From contig CM055102.1 in the NCBI GenBank assembly GCA_029204225.1, positions 38,436,585 to 38,496,584 on the forward strand: a DNA stretch of 60,000 nt, written 5' to 3'. The notes under the pieces were generated by a model. That model was not told where the DNA came from and made no database searches. It worked only from the letters and a program-made list of their open reading frames with translations. Of this stretch, positions 23,792 to 35,660 are shown one piece after another. Source of the stretch: Diphasiastrum complanatum. Its lineage: Eukaryota > Streptophyta > Lycopodiopsida > Lycopodiales > Lycopodiaceae. Made by a program: the position numbers and the translations under genes. How positions within the stretch are numbered: the first letter of the stretch is position 1; every line of letters starts with the position of its first letter.

Positions 23792-24492
23792 TCTGGATCC
23801 GTGAATGCCTTGATCTTCAGACTAAGCAATGCACAAAATTTGTTGTGTGCATTAACACTTAATGCTTTCGTGAATATATCTACAACCATGTCCTGCGTTC
23901 TGCAGTACGTTAAGCTCATCTCTTTGTTGAAAACCTTGCCCCTGATGTAATGATATCTGATTTCAATGCGCCTACTCCTAGAGTGAAATCTAGGATTGGC
24001 CGATAAGACAATAGCACTTTGATTATCACAGAATAAAATTGTAGGAATGTTTTGATGCAGATTAACGTCTGACAGTAAATTTCTCAACCAAAATGCTTTC
24101 TTAATAGATTGAAAAACAACAATGTAGTTTGCTTCTGTAGAAGAAAGTGCGATAGAGGTTTGCTTACGACTATTCCATGAGATAGGACTGCCATTGAAGA
24201 AGAATGCAAATCCAGATGTGGACTTACGATTGTCTACATCTCCTCCCCAGTTTGCATCAGAATATCCACTGAGCTGATGAAGATTGTCGTTGTTGACATC
24301 TCCATAGCAAATGCACTGGTCCATGGTAGCTCGAATATACCTCATGACTCTTATGAGAGCCTTCCAATGGGTAATGCCAGGATTAGCCATATATTGGTTG
24401 AGTGAGCTTACTGCAAAAGAGATATCTGTTCTTGTACAGACCATTGCGTACATGAGAGATCCAAGTATCGATCGATAAGGATACTCTCTCAT
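23788..24492 (-). pseudogene. RNase H, copy B
   Basis: A 234-codon frame open to its natural end. It includes YRSILGSLMYAM and TRPD-like TRTDISFAVS, the RNase H motifs GYSDANWGGD (Asp), ALSSTEANYI (Glu) and LFCDNQSAI (Asp), and the C-terminal HYIRGKVF...DIFTKAL. All expected catalytic residues are in place, which makes this the best preserved pol segment of the copia family here. The stop is followed within about 10 bases by the polypurine tract. Confidence 0.93.
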
Positions 24493-25545
24493 CTGCTCCT
24501 CTTCCTGCTTGGTCTAGGGACATTGGTCCTTTGACAAATGCAAGCCTGGATCCATTGGTGAGTAAGCTAATTTACAATTCATTAGATTCTATCTGTTAAG
24601 AACATTGTGAAGATACCTTTGTTGAGTGATGTAAATCAATCGTCTCGCTCTATCTCTATGGATCTGAATGCCCAGACAGAGTGAGCTTCGTCCGGATCAA
24701 TCATGTCAAACTCTAAAAATAGCATCTGCTTGGAATCCTTGACCAAATTGGTATTATTGCTAAAGAGCAACGTATCATCCATGTATAAGGTGATGATAAT
24801 GAAGGATTGTTGCACTAACTTGGAATAGACGTTGCAATCAGCAGTGCTTGGTTTGAATCCTTGTTCAAGGAGGAATGTGTTGATCCTCTGAAACTAAGCT
24901 TTGGCAGACTATTTCAAGTCATAAAGTGCTTTGTGGAGTTTACAGACATGATTTTTCATACCTTCCAGAACGTATCCTTCGGGCTGGATCATGTAGATGT
25001 CTTCTTGTATAACTCCATTCAGATAGGCTGTTTGCACATCAAGTTGATGTACTTCGAGGTCGGCAGCTGTAGCATAAGACAAGAGCGTTCGGATCGACGA
25101 ATGCTTGACTATTGGACTGAAAGTCTCGCTGTAGTCGACGTTGGGGATCTGAGTGAACCCTCGTGCTACCAGCCTTGCCTTCCTTCGATCAATTGCTCCG
25201 TTGGCATTGTATTTGATCTTAAAGATCCATTTGCAATCAATGATATTGCAGCCAATAGGAGCTTCGAACTAATGACCACGTCTGGTTCTTGATCAGAGAG
25301 AAATACTCTTTGTCCATAGCTTCTCTCCAGAGATCAGAATCTGGTTGGCTAAGTGCTTCTTCGACTGTCATCGGTTCCTGTATCAAGAGACATGCAGACT
25401 CAGGAGTATACCTTGTGGGTTGTGTGCACACTCGTCTTGATGTTTTGGGAGGATTCGACTGATAAACCACTCTTGGGACTTGTTGTTGGGTAGCAGCAAC
25501 ATCTTCGTCTGATTCGCTGTCAAAAAGTGGGTCGACAATAGACAC
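24493..25545 (-). pseudogene. RT and linker, copy B
   Basis: Broken frames cover the linker (25545-25237) and the whole RT. Landmarks are IDCKWIFKIK, DYSETFSPIVK, LDVQTAYLNG, an LYMDD catalytic motif near 24780-24800, and the region leading to RNase H. Stops interrupt the YGLKQ region (near 24895) and the thumb (near 24640). Confidence 0.85.
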
Positions 25546-25587
25546 GCCTGAGCTAGAAGCTTGGACAGTCGTGCTAATGGCAGGTGA

Positions 25588-26596
25588 TTAAGGTTGTCCT
25601 GGAGCAATATCTTTGGCTTTGAGGTCAACGAACTGATCCTCAATAAAGACTATATCCCAACTATACAAGATTTGCTGGGTATCAGGATCATACAGCTTGT
25701 ATGTATTATCAGATGAAGTATATCCAATCAAGATAGTCTTGAGACCTTGGAAGTCCAAATTCTTCCTCGTGTCTTTTGGGATCTGCGGATAGGCAATGCA
25801 TCCAAACACTCTTAGGTTCTTCACAGAAGGCTTAGAGCATGTCCACACCTCGTGGGGTGTCTTGCCTGAGAGGGCCTTGGTCGAACATCTGTTCTGGACG
25901 TAAGCTGCAGTGGAGACAACTTCGACCCATAACCTCTTGGGTAGCGATGCATGCGCTAGCATACATTTGTCTGATTCAACTAGGGTATAGTTCTTCCTCT
26001 CAGCTAAGCCATTAGACTGAGGACTGTAAGAAGTGATGAATTGCTGCTCAATGTCTTGGCTTTGGCAGTACTCCTTAAACTTGATAGAGATATATTCTCC
26101 ACCATTGTCTGACCTTAGAGCCTTGATCGTCCATCCAGTCTCCTTTTCTACATGCTCTTTGAAGATTTTGAAGCAATTAAAAGCTTCTGATTTCTTCTTT
26201 ATAAAGTACGCCATAGTCCTTCTAGAAAATTCATCAATAAAAGTTATAAAATACTTCGCATCCTTCAGCGAAGGATTTTTCATCGGGCCACAAATGTCTA
26301 GATGTACAATGTCTAACAATCCTCTAGCAATATGTTGATGGCTTGATTTAAATAGTTTCCTAGTCTGTTTACCTTTCCTAGTTTGTTTACCAAATAGAAC
26401 AGTCTTTACAGTTAGGTAACTCGACTTTATCACGAGGATAGTCGAGATCATGAACAATAGATTGTCTAGACATTTGTTGTACAATAGCATGATTCAAGTG
26501 ACCAAGTCTATAATGCCAAAGTAAACTTTTATTTGCATGAATAGAAGTATTGAACGCTTGAGTAGAGGCAGAAAAGCAATGACTTAATTTATACAA
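25588..26596 (-). pseudogene. Integrase, copy B
   Basis: A 300-codon frame (26490-25588) with LDICGPMKNPSL, FIDEFSRRTM, LRSDNGGEY (second catalytic Asp kept), the SPQSNGLAERKN helix and VFGCIAYPQIPKDTR at the C-terminus. The zinc region LLWHYRLGHLNH lies in the preceding frame (26596-26387), separated by a frameshift. It is better preserved than copy A. Confidence 0.92.
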
Positions 26597-26599
26597 GTA

Positions 26600-27420
26600 T
26601 CCATACCTCTTTAAGAGTGATAGGATCTTGCCTGTCCTATCAACTACTTTGCATTGATCACATTCAAATTCTACTCTATGTCCTAGATCTATGATTCTGC
26701 TTACAGAGAGCAGATTTGTAGATAAATTTGGTACATATGAGACTTTCGAAAGTAGCTTAGATTGATCATTTGCAAAGATTCATCTTACAGTACCTTCACC
26801 GTTAATAGCTTGTGTGCTATTGTCGCCAAGGTGAACATATTTCTGGAACTGTAAGGTGTACAGGACTCGAAACAGCCAATGAGGCTGGTCATGTGCTGTG
26901 ACTGGCTCCGAAATCCAGGAACCAAGAACTGTCGCCTGATGCTCCTTGATGGCTGGTCATGAAGGCATCATGATCCGTTTCTTGAATAGGCTATGGGATT
27001 TCTGCAGTTGCATTTGCCACTTGATTCAACTACCCCTTGTTGCTGTTATTTGCTTGCAGTATCCGACAGTCTTGAATTTTGTGGTTGTTTCGCTTGCAGT
27101 ATCTGCAGAACACCTTCTTCTTCGTCTACGGATTTGACTGTTCTTTGTGTTGTGCTGGTTTCTGGTCTGGCTTTGATTGCTTTGGGCCTTTCTTCTTTTG
27201 TTGCTTAGTCATGTTCTTGTTGGTGTATAAAGCGTGAGAATCAGCTGAGGAACTTGAGGCTTCGTTCCTCCACGTGTCTTCCTACAACAACATAGTAATG
27301 AATCTCGAAAGAGTCAGTTCTGGATGTGTCGTGGTGATCATCACCCAACTGTTGTATGAGTTTGGAAAGCTTGTAAGCAGTTGCATCATTGTGTCTTGAT
27401 CGTCTATGACAGATCCGACA
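26600..27420 (-). pseudogene. gag (3' part) and protease, copy B
   Basis: Decayed frames contain the gag end (LLTSFPNSYNSWVM region near 27350), a knuckle region near 27080-27110 and protease-linker sequence. gag is cut at 27420 and joined to the first ~210 bp of the LTR, so the 5' half of gag, the primer site and most of the 5' LTR are deleted. Confidence 0.78.
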
Positions 27421-27630
27421 CAAAACACTTGTAAAAACACTGTGTCACATTTTTTTGCCTTTTCTTCGCCTGTGAGAATTTACTTGTATTTATGCAGACA
27501 GTCGTGTTCTATTCATCTGTGTTATTTTAAATGTAAATATGTAGACTGTGCGACAACATGAGTAAAAATGCAGCATAAATGGAGGCAGATTAAAATAGGA
27601 TTTAGGAGAGTAGAGGAGATAAATCCAACA
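27421..27630 (-). repeat. LTR fragment (5' edge), copy B
   Basis: Minus strand TGTTGGATTTATCTCC starts at 27630. It matches 34536 onward and 23780 downward for about 210 bp and then stops at the gag junction. Confidence 0.88.
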
Positions 27631-27639
27631 GAGAAGAGT

Positions 27640-28118
27640 GAATCAAAGTTCCTACATAAACTCCATTGTGTCTTAACTATCTCATTCCATAGAAACAGAG
27701 ATATTTGAGAGAGTGAAAGCCAGATAGTCATTTAATCTATAGCTAGCTAAGTAAGATCATTGCACACACCGTGCACCACTACTGTGAATCATTCTTGGGC
27801 ACATGATTGTGATCTGATCATTGTATTCACAACAACTTAATTCATATTCTCTATTCTTCTTATGTGTATTGCACTACGAATGCTTTCTGATAATTTTCTA
27901 TCTCAATTGACACACACTCAATTCAAAATGTCTAATCTCGAAGGAAACATGGTTGTCTCGGATGCCTAATTGTTTCGCTCCCTTCATGGTTGTCTTTGAT
28001 ACCTTCCAAGCATTCCTCCATTCGATTTAAGTCAATGTTGATGTTGTATCCTGTAAAGTTCTCTGTGTGGAGCTCTATTTCTTATTCCACACCTAATCTA
28101 TTCAAGAGCACCCCTACA
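27640..28118 (+). repeat. 5' LTR (at least its 3' part) of copia C
   Basis: Ends CCCCTACA at 28118, three bases before a primer binding site. Its last ~110 bp recur at 30832-30954. The left edge is not clear. Confidence 0.7.
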
Positions 28119-28121
28119 GAG

Positions 28122-28133
28122 TGGTATCAGAAC
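28122..28133 (+). other. Primer binding site of copia C
   Basis: TGGTATCAGAAC, an initiator tRNA-Met site with one difference from the usual TGGTATCAGAGC. Confidence 0.85.
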
Positions 28134-28199
28134 TATCATTCCAAACTACTACTACTATTCAAAATTGTTTACTATACTTAGATCATTCATCATTGAAGG

Positions 28200-28985
28200 A
28201 ACATTTTTAGAAATCCGCTTGATCAACAAGTTCAACGGTGATGACTTCCACATGTGGAAGTTCAAGATGAAGATGATACTCACAAAAAAGAACTCCGGGG
28301 ATACGTCAACGGTTCAATAGCCAAGCCAACTGAACCTGACATTCTGACTACCTGGGAAGCTAAGGATGGCAAAGCTCTTGCCATTGTATCTTTGAATCTT
28401 AAAGACTCACAAATAGCACATGTAGCTAATTGTTCCAGCTCCAAAGAGGCATGTGACATTTTTACTGGTCTATATGAAACAACAGATGTATCGACTCGTC
28501 TCTTCTTGAGAAAAAATTTCTTGTCGATCAAGATGAGTGAAGGGACCTCAGTCACTGATCATCTAAACAAATTCAAACAGCTACTCAATCAGTTAATTGT
28601 AGTAGGTTTACTAGAATCGGACGAAGATGCTAACATGTCTTTTCTGTCCAGTCTTCCTCCCTCTTACAACAATCTAGTATTGCTACTTAGATATTCCTGA
28701 CCTGTCTCTACAAAAGGTGACAGAAAGTTTATTGCAGGAAGAAGTAAGAAGGAAAAGCTTATCCATGTCGAATTCAAAGATAGTCGCTCTTTATTCGAAT
28801 AAGCAACAGCTCTTGAGGAAGAAATCTTCGAAGGACAAGAAGATGAAAGCTGAGCAAACTGATCTAGGCCAACAATCACAATAGTACAATCGACAATATC
28901 AAAAGCCTAAGACCAGAATCTTCTGCAAGTGCCGCAAGAGAACCAACCACGACATCAAGGATTGTTGAGTTCTCAAGCATAACGA
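28200..28985 (+). pseudogene. gag of copia C
   Basis: The frame 28254-28700 contains the copia gag core (SSKEACDIFTGLYE, FLRKNFLSIKM, LNKFKQLLNQL, FLSSLPPSYNNL). A shift leads to a lysine-rich tail and a knuckle-like CKCRKRTNHDIKDC near 28924-28965, where one residue between the first two cysteines is missing. Confidence 0.88.
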
Positions 28986-28998
28986 AGCCAAAAAGAAG

Positions 28999-29313
28999 AT
29001 GCAGCAAGATGGAGGATCTGATTCTGCCAGAACCTCTCATAAAGACCCAACATTGCTAATGATACAAGATGAACCCATTAGAGGAGCCATGGATTGGTAC
29101 CTCAATTCTGGTGCTTCTCAGCACATAACATCATGTAAGTCCTTATTCAAAGATCTCACACCAGCAGATTCAAAGTATGTCTACTTCGATGACTCAAGTA
29201 CACTGCATATTGAAGGCAAAGGATCTATTCGTCTTTATCTTCCAAATGACACTGAATTGATCTTGCTCAAGGATGTACTATACATACCCAAACTGACCAA
29301 AAATTTATTGTGA
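28999..29313 (+). pseudogene. Protease of copia C, active-site mutated
   Basis: A 104-codon frame with the copia protease start WYLNSGASQHIT near 29095-29130. The family motif is D-S-G-A, and here the catalytic Asp reads as Asn, so the enzyme should be inactive. It ends with VLYIPKLTKNLL and a stop where the frame normally continues. Confidence 0.88.
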
Positions 29314-30400
29314 GTCAGCAACTTCACTGATCAAGGCTACAGAGTCATGTTCAATTCAAGACAATGTACCATTCTAGACAAGTACGATAAAGAAATCCTC
29401 TCTGCAAACAAATAAGGTAATTTGTACATTCTAAGTCACGAATATGCACTTTTCACTAATGTGAGTACTTCAAATGCCCAATTATGACATCGAAGATTAG
29501 GACATCTAAACATGAGATCAATCTTGTATATGCTTGTAATAGCATGGTCAAGGATTTTAACTTCAATGCTACCGCCATTGACATTTGACATGTATGTGAG
29601 ATGTGCCTACTAGGCAAACAACCTAGATCAAGATTCCCAAAGGGACAAGCCACTAGAGCTAAGTCCATTCTATAGTTAATACATAGTGATCTATGTGGCC
29701 CTATGAGTACTCCTTCTTTGGGTTCAACACTATATTTTATCGCTTTTATCGATGATTATTCTAGATTTACCATCATTATGTTCATCAAAAACAGGTCCGA
29801 GGCATCCAATTGTTTCAAAGACTTCAAACAGTTCGCTGAGACATAGATTGGTCAATGACTCAAGACCCTTCATACAGACAACGATGGAGAGTTTCTGTCA
29901 AATGTAAATGTTTGACTATCTGGCATCATTCGACATTCATCATCAGTTCACCACCAACTACACACCACAGCAGAATGGAGTAGCCAAAAGGAAAAACCGA
30001 ACATTGCTAAATGCAACACGATCGATGATGTCAAATGCTCAGCTCACCAAGGACTTTTGGGCTGAAGCTATTTCAACAACTTGCTATTTGCAAAACTATT
30101 CAAGTACCAAAGCAGTCAATTCAAAGACTCCTTTGAAGCCTTCTACGGCTGCAAACCGAGTCTAAGACACCTTCAAGTGTTTGGATGTCTTTGTTATGTA
30201 CACATTCCTTCTGATATGAGAAACAAGCTTGACCATGTCAACTGCAGGAGTATCTTCCTTGGATACTCAACATTACACAAAGCATATCAAATTTTGATGT
30301 CGAGTCAAGCCGAATTTCAGTTAGTCGAGATGTGGTCTTCCTTGAAGACAAATTCTTTGACTTCAAGTAGAAGCAGCCAATGCAATCGTTCTTTCCAATA
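29314..30400 (+). pseudogene. Integrase of copia C
   Basis: Multiple frames carry an HRRLGHLN zinc-region piece (29487), FIDDYSRF-like sequence near 29740-29770, the QTDNDGEF-like region near 29875, YTPQQNGVAKRKNRTLLN (29955-30010), and a C-terminal VFGCLCYVHIPSDMR (30180-30215). Stops and shifts are spread throughout. Confidence 0.85.
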
Positions 30401-30853
30401 ACTCCCATTACCATCGATAGGCCTCAACCTGTGACTGTTCCGACGAACATCAAAAATACCCCTGTCACACAGCAAGGAGAATCGTCATATCAGCAACCGA
30501 CTATTGTTCAAAGATCTACTCGACATCAACAAGAATCTAATCGTTTTGTCCCTCAAGCATTCATTAACAATGATGAATCCACTTCAATAACAGAATCATT
30601 ATCGAGTTCGAATACATACAACTGGTATTCTGCCATGCATGTTGAGTACAATTCATTGATGAAGAACAAGACCTGGCATCTTGTCGAAGCTCTTGCAGAT
30701 GCAAAGATCATCGACACTAAGTGGATCTTCAAGTTGAAGCTCAATCCAGATGGTTCAACAACCAGATGGAAATCTCGTCTAGTCGTCAAAGGTTACAAAC
30801 TAGCCTATGAGATTGACTACACTGACTACCAGACATTCCTCCATTCAATCTAA
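30380..30853 (+). pseudogene. RT start of copia C fused to LTR
   Basis: A 157-codon frame with TWHLVEALADAKIIDTKWIF (about 30670-30730), RWKSRLVVKGY and YEIDYTD, the beginning of copia RT. The final codons after about 30831 come from LTR sequence, marking a deletion junction. Confidence 0.88.
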
Positions 30854-30954
30854 GTCAATGTTGATGTTGTAGTTTGGTAAAAATCCCGTAAAGTTCTCTA
30901 TGTTGGAGCTCTGTTTTTTATTCTGAACCTAATCTATTCAAGAGCACCCCTACA
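30832..30954 (+). repeat. 3' LTR remnant of copia C
   Basis: Matches 28008-28118 (CATTCCTCCATTC start, ATCTATTCAAGAGCACCCCT and the final TACA) with scattered differences. Confidence 0.88.
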
Positions 30955-31059
30955 CTACCAGCACTTCTAGGACAATAAGGACCTCAAGCTAATATAGTTG
31001 AGCTGAAAATATTCTCAAGTCAAGATGCTTGTCAATGGATGATGCCACCTGATCAATAT

Positions 31060-32210
31060 CAAATTCTGGTGTAAATGAGCAATAGGCTTTGTATGTTGTC
31101 ACACTACAACAGTCAAAACAATGGACAAGAGTTCCGTTAGGATGTTTTGGATGTGGTGAAAATCATTGAATTGCAGAATGTCCCCATAAAGGCAAGTATA
31201 CCTCTTCTTGTCATGAATGTGGATATGGACATAGCTACAAGAATTGTCTAGTACGACCGACTTTTAGTGCACTAGTAAATTATATATCATCAAACCAACA
31301 AGGTCAATTGCAAGATCAAGTCAACAAGGAGCATATCCTCAGTTTTAAATATCACTTGTGCTAGTGGTAACAAAGGCACAAAAGGGAAAGGAAAAAATGA
31401 AGGAAGATCTACCTATTCCAAGTCAGTCTGTACCAGAACAATCAAATATAGTACCAATGTCAGGTGTAGAATTATCATGATGAGCAAAAAAGATGTCAAA
31501 AGGTAAATGAATGGATCAAACAGTTTCAAGATCTAGAGAAAACTCTCGTGGCACATAACACTAATACAAGACCACCAAGGATGTTGCAAGAGTCAATGCA
31601 AAATACTTAGTTACACCATATAGATGAGCCACTTCAGAAGATGGAACATGAAGAACCACAAACCGAGTTATTGTCTTGTTTACTCTCAACTCGAATGGAC
31701 ATAACATTTAGAGAGAGATTCTCACAAATTGGTTAAAGGAGGAGGATAAGACAGTTGTTGAAGATCAATTATGTTGTGCCATTGATGAGCCTAACGATGA
31801 AATTTTGCATATCAAAAAAATATGAGAGAATGATCAGTAGAACATCACTTTGCCAATACAATATAAATTGTATGACAAAGAAGCCGTAGTGGTAGATGGT
31901 GGTTTAGGAGTTAAGCTTATCTCTACAAAAGCTTTATGAAAGATGGGGTCTACAAGGACTTAAACCAGCTTCATTTGCAATCAAACTTGTAGATCAGAGG
32001 AGTGTAAAGCCAAAAGAAAAAGTCACTGACTTATTAGTAAAGATAGTAAGAATGCATTATGTTTTTGCATTTGTGGTGATGAATCTACTTGAATCGCCTG
32101 TTAATTATTGTGTTTTACTAGGCCGACCATGCTTGGTAATGTAATCCATGATTGGAGAATAGGAAAAATCACATTTGAAAATGGAAAGCAAATTATCAAA
32201 GTTGATTCAT
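31060..32210 (+). pseudogene. Ty3/gypsy gag-knuckle and protease relic
   Basis: Near 31139-31240 two cysteine clusters (CFGCGENH, then CPHKGKYTSSCHECGYGHSYKNC) look like tandem nucleocapsid knuckles. About 700 bp later, after stops, 31890-32140 encodes a retropepsin C-terminal half: an L-D-Q-R-S stretch, then NYCVLLGRPCL corresponding to the LLGRPW motif, while the D-T/S-G active-site region near 31895 is badly altered. No RT follows. The relic is short and broken. Confidence 0.65.
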
Positions 32211-32900
32211 CAACAAGAGCAGTGCCACAAAAAAATGGATGTTAATTTTGATCATCCAAAAAAAAAAAAGACAACTCTAATTACTCATTGTGATTCTCAA
32301 GTAGACATCACTAGTTGCGAATGCAAAGGAAAATCAAAGCTAGTTAAAGCATCGTCAAAGAGAAATGTCACATATATGTCAACTAGTTCGGATGTGAATT
32401 GTGTAAATATTGATTGCAATTCATGAAGACTACACTTTGCATAACAAGGTTTATCAGATAGGGAGTCACCCAGATATAGTGAATGCACAGTTCTCAACAA
32501 TCGTTTATACAAAACTATGTGTGCAATAGCACGTAAAGATCCTCCATTTAAAGAGCATGTTATACAGAAGATTCAACATAGAACACATGTCAATGTAGAG
32601 CAAAAACAAGAACAAGATAACTCTCAACATCATGGCCCAAGGTGGCGATAGGACTAGTGGCAACAAGGTCATGTTTCAATGAAGTCACATTTTCCATTTG
32701 TATATACATCCACAAATAAAGCAGCAGATTTTATATAAGTGAATCCTTATCTACTCTTTTTTTGGAGCAACGAGAATTTTATTTCATCATTGAGACCAAT
32801 AAGCTTCCTCCAATTGCATCACAGTATAACATTCCACAACATTCAAGTGTTGAGGCATGTGTTGTGGGATTGTCACTAGTTTTGGTGGGAGATACTTGGC
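32211..32900. other. No gene recognised
   Basis: A short lysine-rich open stretch (32175-32426) probably continues the preceding relic. Nothing else is seen. Confidence 0.4.
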
Positions 32901-33190
32901 GAGACATCATCTCAATATTTACATAGATCAGATTGATCTAGACTAGGTAATAAATGTGAGGGAATTGGCATCCTGCGTGTGTAAGTCCAACCTAATGATC
33001 ACGTTGTTATTTGATCAAATAGATAGCAATAAAAGGACTTTTAGGTTATGTACGTGAATAAATAAGTATAGAGGCCTAAAAGTCAAGTTAGTGATTGGAG
33101 GGTCCCTTTCCACCTAAATTCAAATTTCTAAGTGCCCAAAATCCACTATAAATAGTGGTACATTGTATTTCATTTTTCATGGTCAATCAA
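32900..33190 (+). repeat. Possible LTR-like segment with TATA box
   Basis: A TATAAATAG box at 33147-33155 follows about 200 bp of non-coding sequence, in the way an LTR U3 does. No second copy is in the window. Confidence 0.3.
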
Positions 33191-33259
33191 GAATGTGGAG
33201 CCTCTATCATTTTGCAAATTGGATGTCCTTGCTTTTCCTCTTCGAAGTTGCATATCAAA

Positions 33260-33430
33260 AAGAAATTCTTTTCACTCAAGATGTCTAATAGTGATTCATT
33301 TTAGAATCACGTTAACCAATTTAAGAATCCTAGCAACATATGGCAACTATCTGAATCAACTATTGATGATCAAGATTCAATCACAACATTGTTATCGAGT
33401 CTACCACCTACATACGAAAACTAGCTGATG
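33260..33430 (+). pseudogene. Copia gag fragment, A/B family
   Basis: Plus-strand sequence with a NQFKN...ATYG/SIDDQDSITTLLSSLP pattern, matching the gag of copy A (SLQNHINQFKNLL, LLTSLPSSYDNW). It is broken at about 33430 by sequence carrying a minus-strand gypsy gag. Confidence 0.7.
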
Positions 33431-33432
33431 AT

Positions 33433-33945
33433 CTAATCAGTCAAGTTAATTTCCAAAGTCTTACCATTGCCTCCTGGGATCTCAATCATGTGAGCAGATA
33501 CTTTCTTCCTTTCTGGACAAAATTTCATCATATGTCCAAGCTTCTTACAGATGAAACATAAGTTCTCTTTCTTCGCCTTTTCCCGAGACATAGATTTCTT
33601 AAATCTCTTTCTCTTCAGCTTTCTGGGTTCCGATGCTGCTTGATCTAATTCGTCAAGATATTTTGCTTCGTCTGGACCGCGCTTCTTACTCTTCTTGGTT
33701 TTCAAAGTGGTTGGAATTTGCGCAAACTGCTTCCTGGATGCCACCGTTGTGGAATCATATGCTTTTGCAATCCGAAATGCATCCTCGAGATTTTGAAGCA
33801 CATTTCGCCTGCATTCATTTTGATAGTCGGTTGGCAAACCTAGGACAAACTTCCAAAGTGCCAACTTCGCATCGAATGATGGAACCCTATTCCATAGGTC
33901 CATAAATTCCTGGATATAAGAGTCTAAACTCTTTGTACCCATCAC
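33433..33945 (-). pseudogene. Ty3/gypsy gag C-terminal half
   Basis: A 170-codon frame with a gag capsid end (YIQEFMDLWNRVPSF, KFVLGLPTDYQ), a basic linker and the nucleocapsid knuckle CFICKKLGHMMKFC (C-x2-C-x4-H-x4-C). The protease that should follow is absent because plus-strand copia sequence begins at 33430. It is uninterrupted within the fragment but lacks the N-terminal half of gag. Confidence 0.9.
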
Positions 33946-34488
33946 TATAAGGGAAGCTCCTTAGATCCTGTCTAGAAATCACAAACACAATGGATAACAC
34001 ACTATGGAGAAACCACCCAACCAAGTAGAAGCATCCAATCAAACTCTAGAAGCTTCACTCCCAAGCCAAGGAACAAGAAGCACGAATATAGAGTGAGAGC
34101 CTGACAATGAATCCAAAACCATAATGAGGAGTAGGGCAAGTTTGGACCCAATATATAGAGTCAAAAGCATCCTGGGCACATAGCCGTGCATAGCCCTAAG
34201 TTCCCTATACATAGATTCACCTAAAATAGAGTCCTAAGCATGGACCAACTATTCATAAAATTGCTATTGATAACTCTACACATGCATACACTGTCTCATA
34301 CCTTGTCTAAACTCCATTTAGTGTGTTCTGGCCCTCACAAGAATATTAGTTACTTTCGGGTCACGTCCAATATGACGTGGCATAACTAACAACTTGTTTC
34401 ACTGGAGTATCGTGTATCCAAGACTAGGAGTATAATGTATCCTATGTACAAGTCATGGACATAACACACACAACAAGTTTTGTGAGTT
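33946..34488 (-). repeat. Probable LTR/leader sequence of the 33.4-33.9 kb gypsy
   Basis: Non-coding, with a TATATA box on the minus strand near 34160-34168 upstream of the gag fragment. LTR ends could not be fixed. Confidence 0.35.
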
Positions 34489-34535
34489 GCTTAGTCTAAA
34501 GATCAAGGCATTCACGGATCCATATTAAGGGAGGG
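34489..34535 (+). pseudogene. End of copia pol and polypurine tract
   Basis: Plus-strand copy of the last codons of copia B pol (LSLKIKAFTDP, then stop) followed by TTAAGGGAGGG directly before the LTR. The remainder of that element is missing. Confidence 0.88.
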
Positions 34536-35660
34536 TGTTGGATTTATCTCCTCTACTCCCCTAAATCCTATTTTAATCTGCCTCCATTCATGCTGTTGTA
34601 TTTTACTTGTGTTGTCGCACAGTCTGCATATTTACATGTAAAATAAGACAGGCAAATAAAACGCGACCGTCTGCATAAATACAAGTAAATTTCCACAGGC
34701 GAAAAAGGTGACACTGTGTTTTTACACGTGATTTATGACAGGCGAAAAAGATGACACTGCTCTACAAATGCCAAAGGTGCCCTAATGGAAAAGCGAAGGT
34801 ACATTGTAAATCAAATATTAAGGCATTTGTCAGAGTGTCGCATTTTTCGCATTTTCATCAACGTTAATTTCAGCAAAGACTGGTGTCACAGCCTTCTCAC
34901 GCTCATCCCATGCCTGTGCAATCAGATTTGACAATGACAGCAGCCACCCACGATCTCCCACAGACAACACATCCACTTTTGTGCTTTCTTCATCTACACT
35001 TGTAAAATTATGTATATGTTGAATACCATTCTACGTATTAAACAACAAGCAAGTGTGAAGCATAACAGCATCTGAACCAAACATCACTGGTAATTAGAGA
35101 CAGACTTTGTAGATGCTTTCACGCATCGATTCTTTTCTTCCAGATGTATTGTCAGTAATAGGTTCATCACCTTTTACAGATTGTGTGATTAGCTTTGTGA
35201 AGCACGCGGTTACGTCCTCTATTGTCTTGTGCTCACTTGCATTATTGACTTGTATATTTCGCTATACTTAATCTGATTACAGCTCTGTTTGTTCTGCGTT
35301 GAGATTTGTGTCGATATTGCAATGCTTTTCTACATTCGGTCTGACTTTCTTATTACTTAATCTGGTTGTCTATTCTTTGCGAATTATTATTAGTCTAGTT
35401 GTTCGCGACTAATAATTTGTCTAACTGTTTGCGACAAATTATCTTTCTGACGTTTTGATGCTTAATGTTTGGCTACGTAATCAGATCGAACGTGATTTCT
35501 ATTACTAATGTTTTGTTCGAGTTTGATAGGTGTAGTCATGCTTAAAGAAAGAGTGAGATAGCTTATTCTGCTGTGCACGAACACTTTCCATTCAAGTTCG
35601 CTTCTGCCATATTCGTTTCTTTTTGAGCTATCCTCTGCTTCACACCCCTCTTTCCCAACA
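34536..35660 (+). repeat. Complete copia LTR of the A/B family, 1125 bp
   Basis: Starts TGTTGGATTTATC and ends TTTCCCAACA, so it has TGTTGG...CCAACA terminal inverted repeats. It is recognised as a 3' LTR by the preceding pol tail and polypurine tract. It matches LTR fragments at 27421-27630 and 22353-23780. Its 35378-35450 part contains short repeats built on TTCGCGA and AATTTGTC words. No matching 5' LTR or duplication is visible. Confidence 0.9.

Larger units (their letters stand above)
28119..30831 (+). mobile_element. Ty1/copia element C, internally deleted
   Basis: A plus-strand copia body with gag, protease, integrase and the first part of RT. The RT frame then runs directly into LTR sequence at about 30831, so the rest of RT, all of RNase H and the 5' part of the 3' LTR are missing. 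It is a different family from copies A and B, with a different LTR and primer context. Confidence 0.88.
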
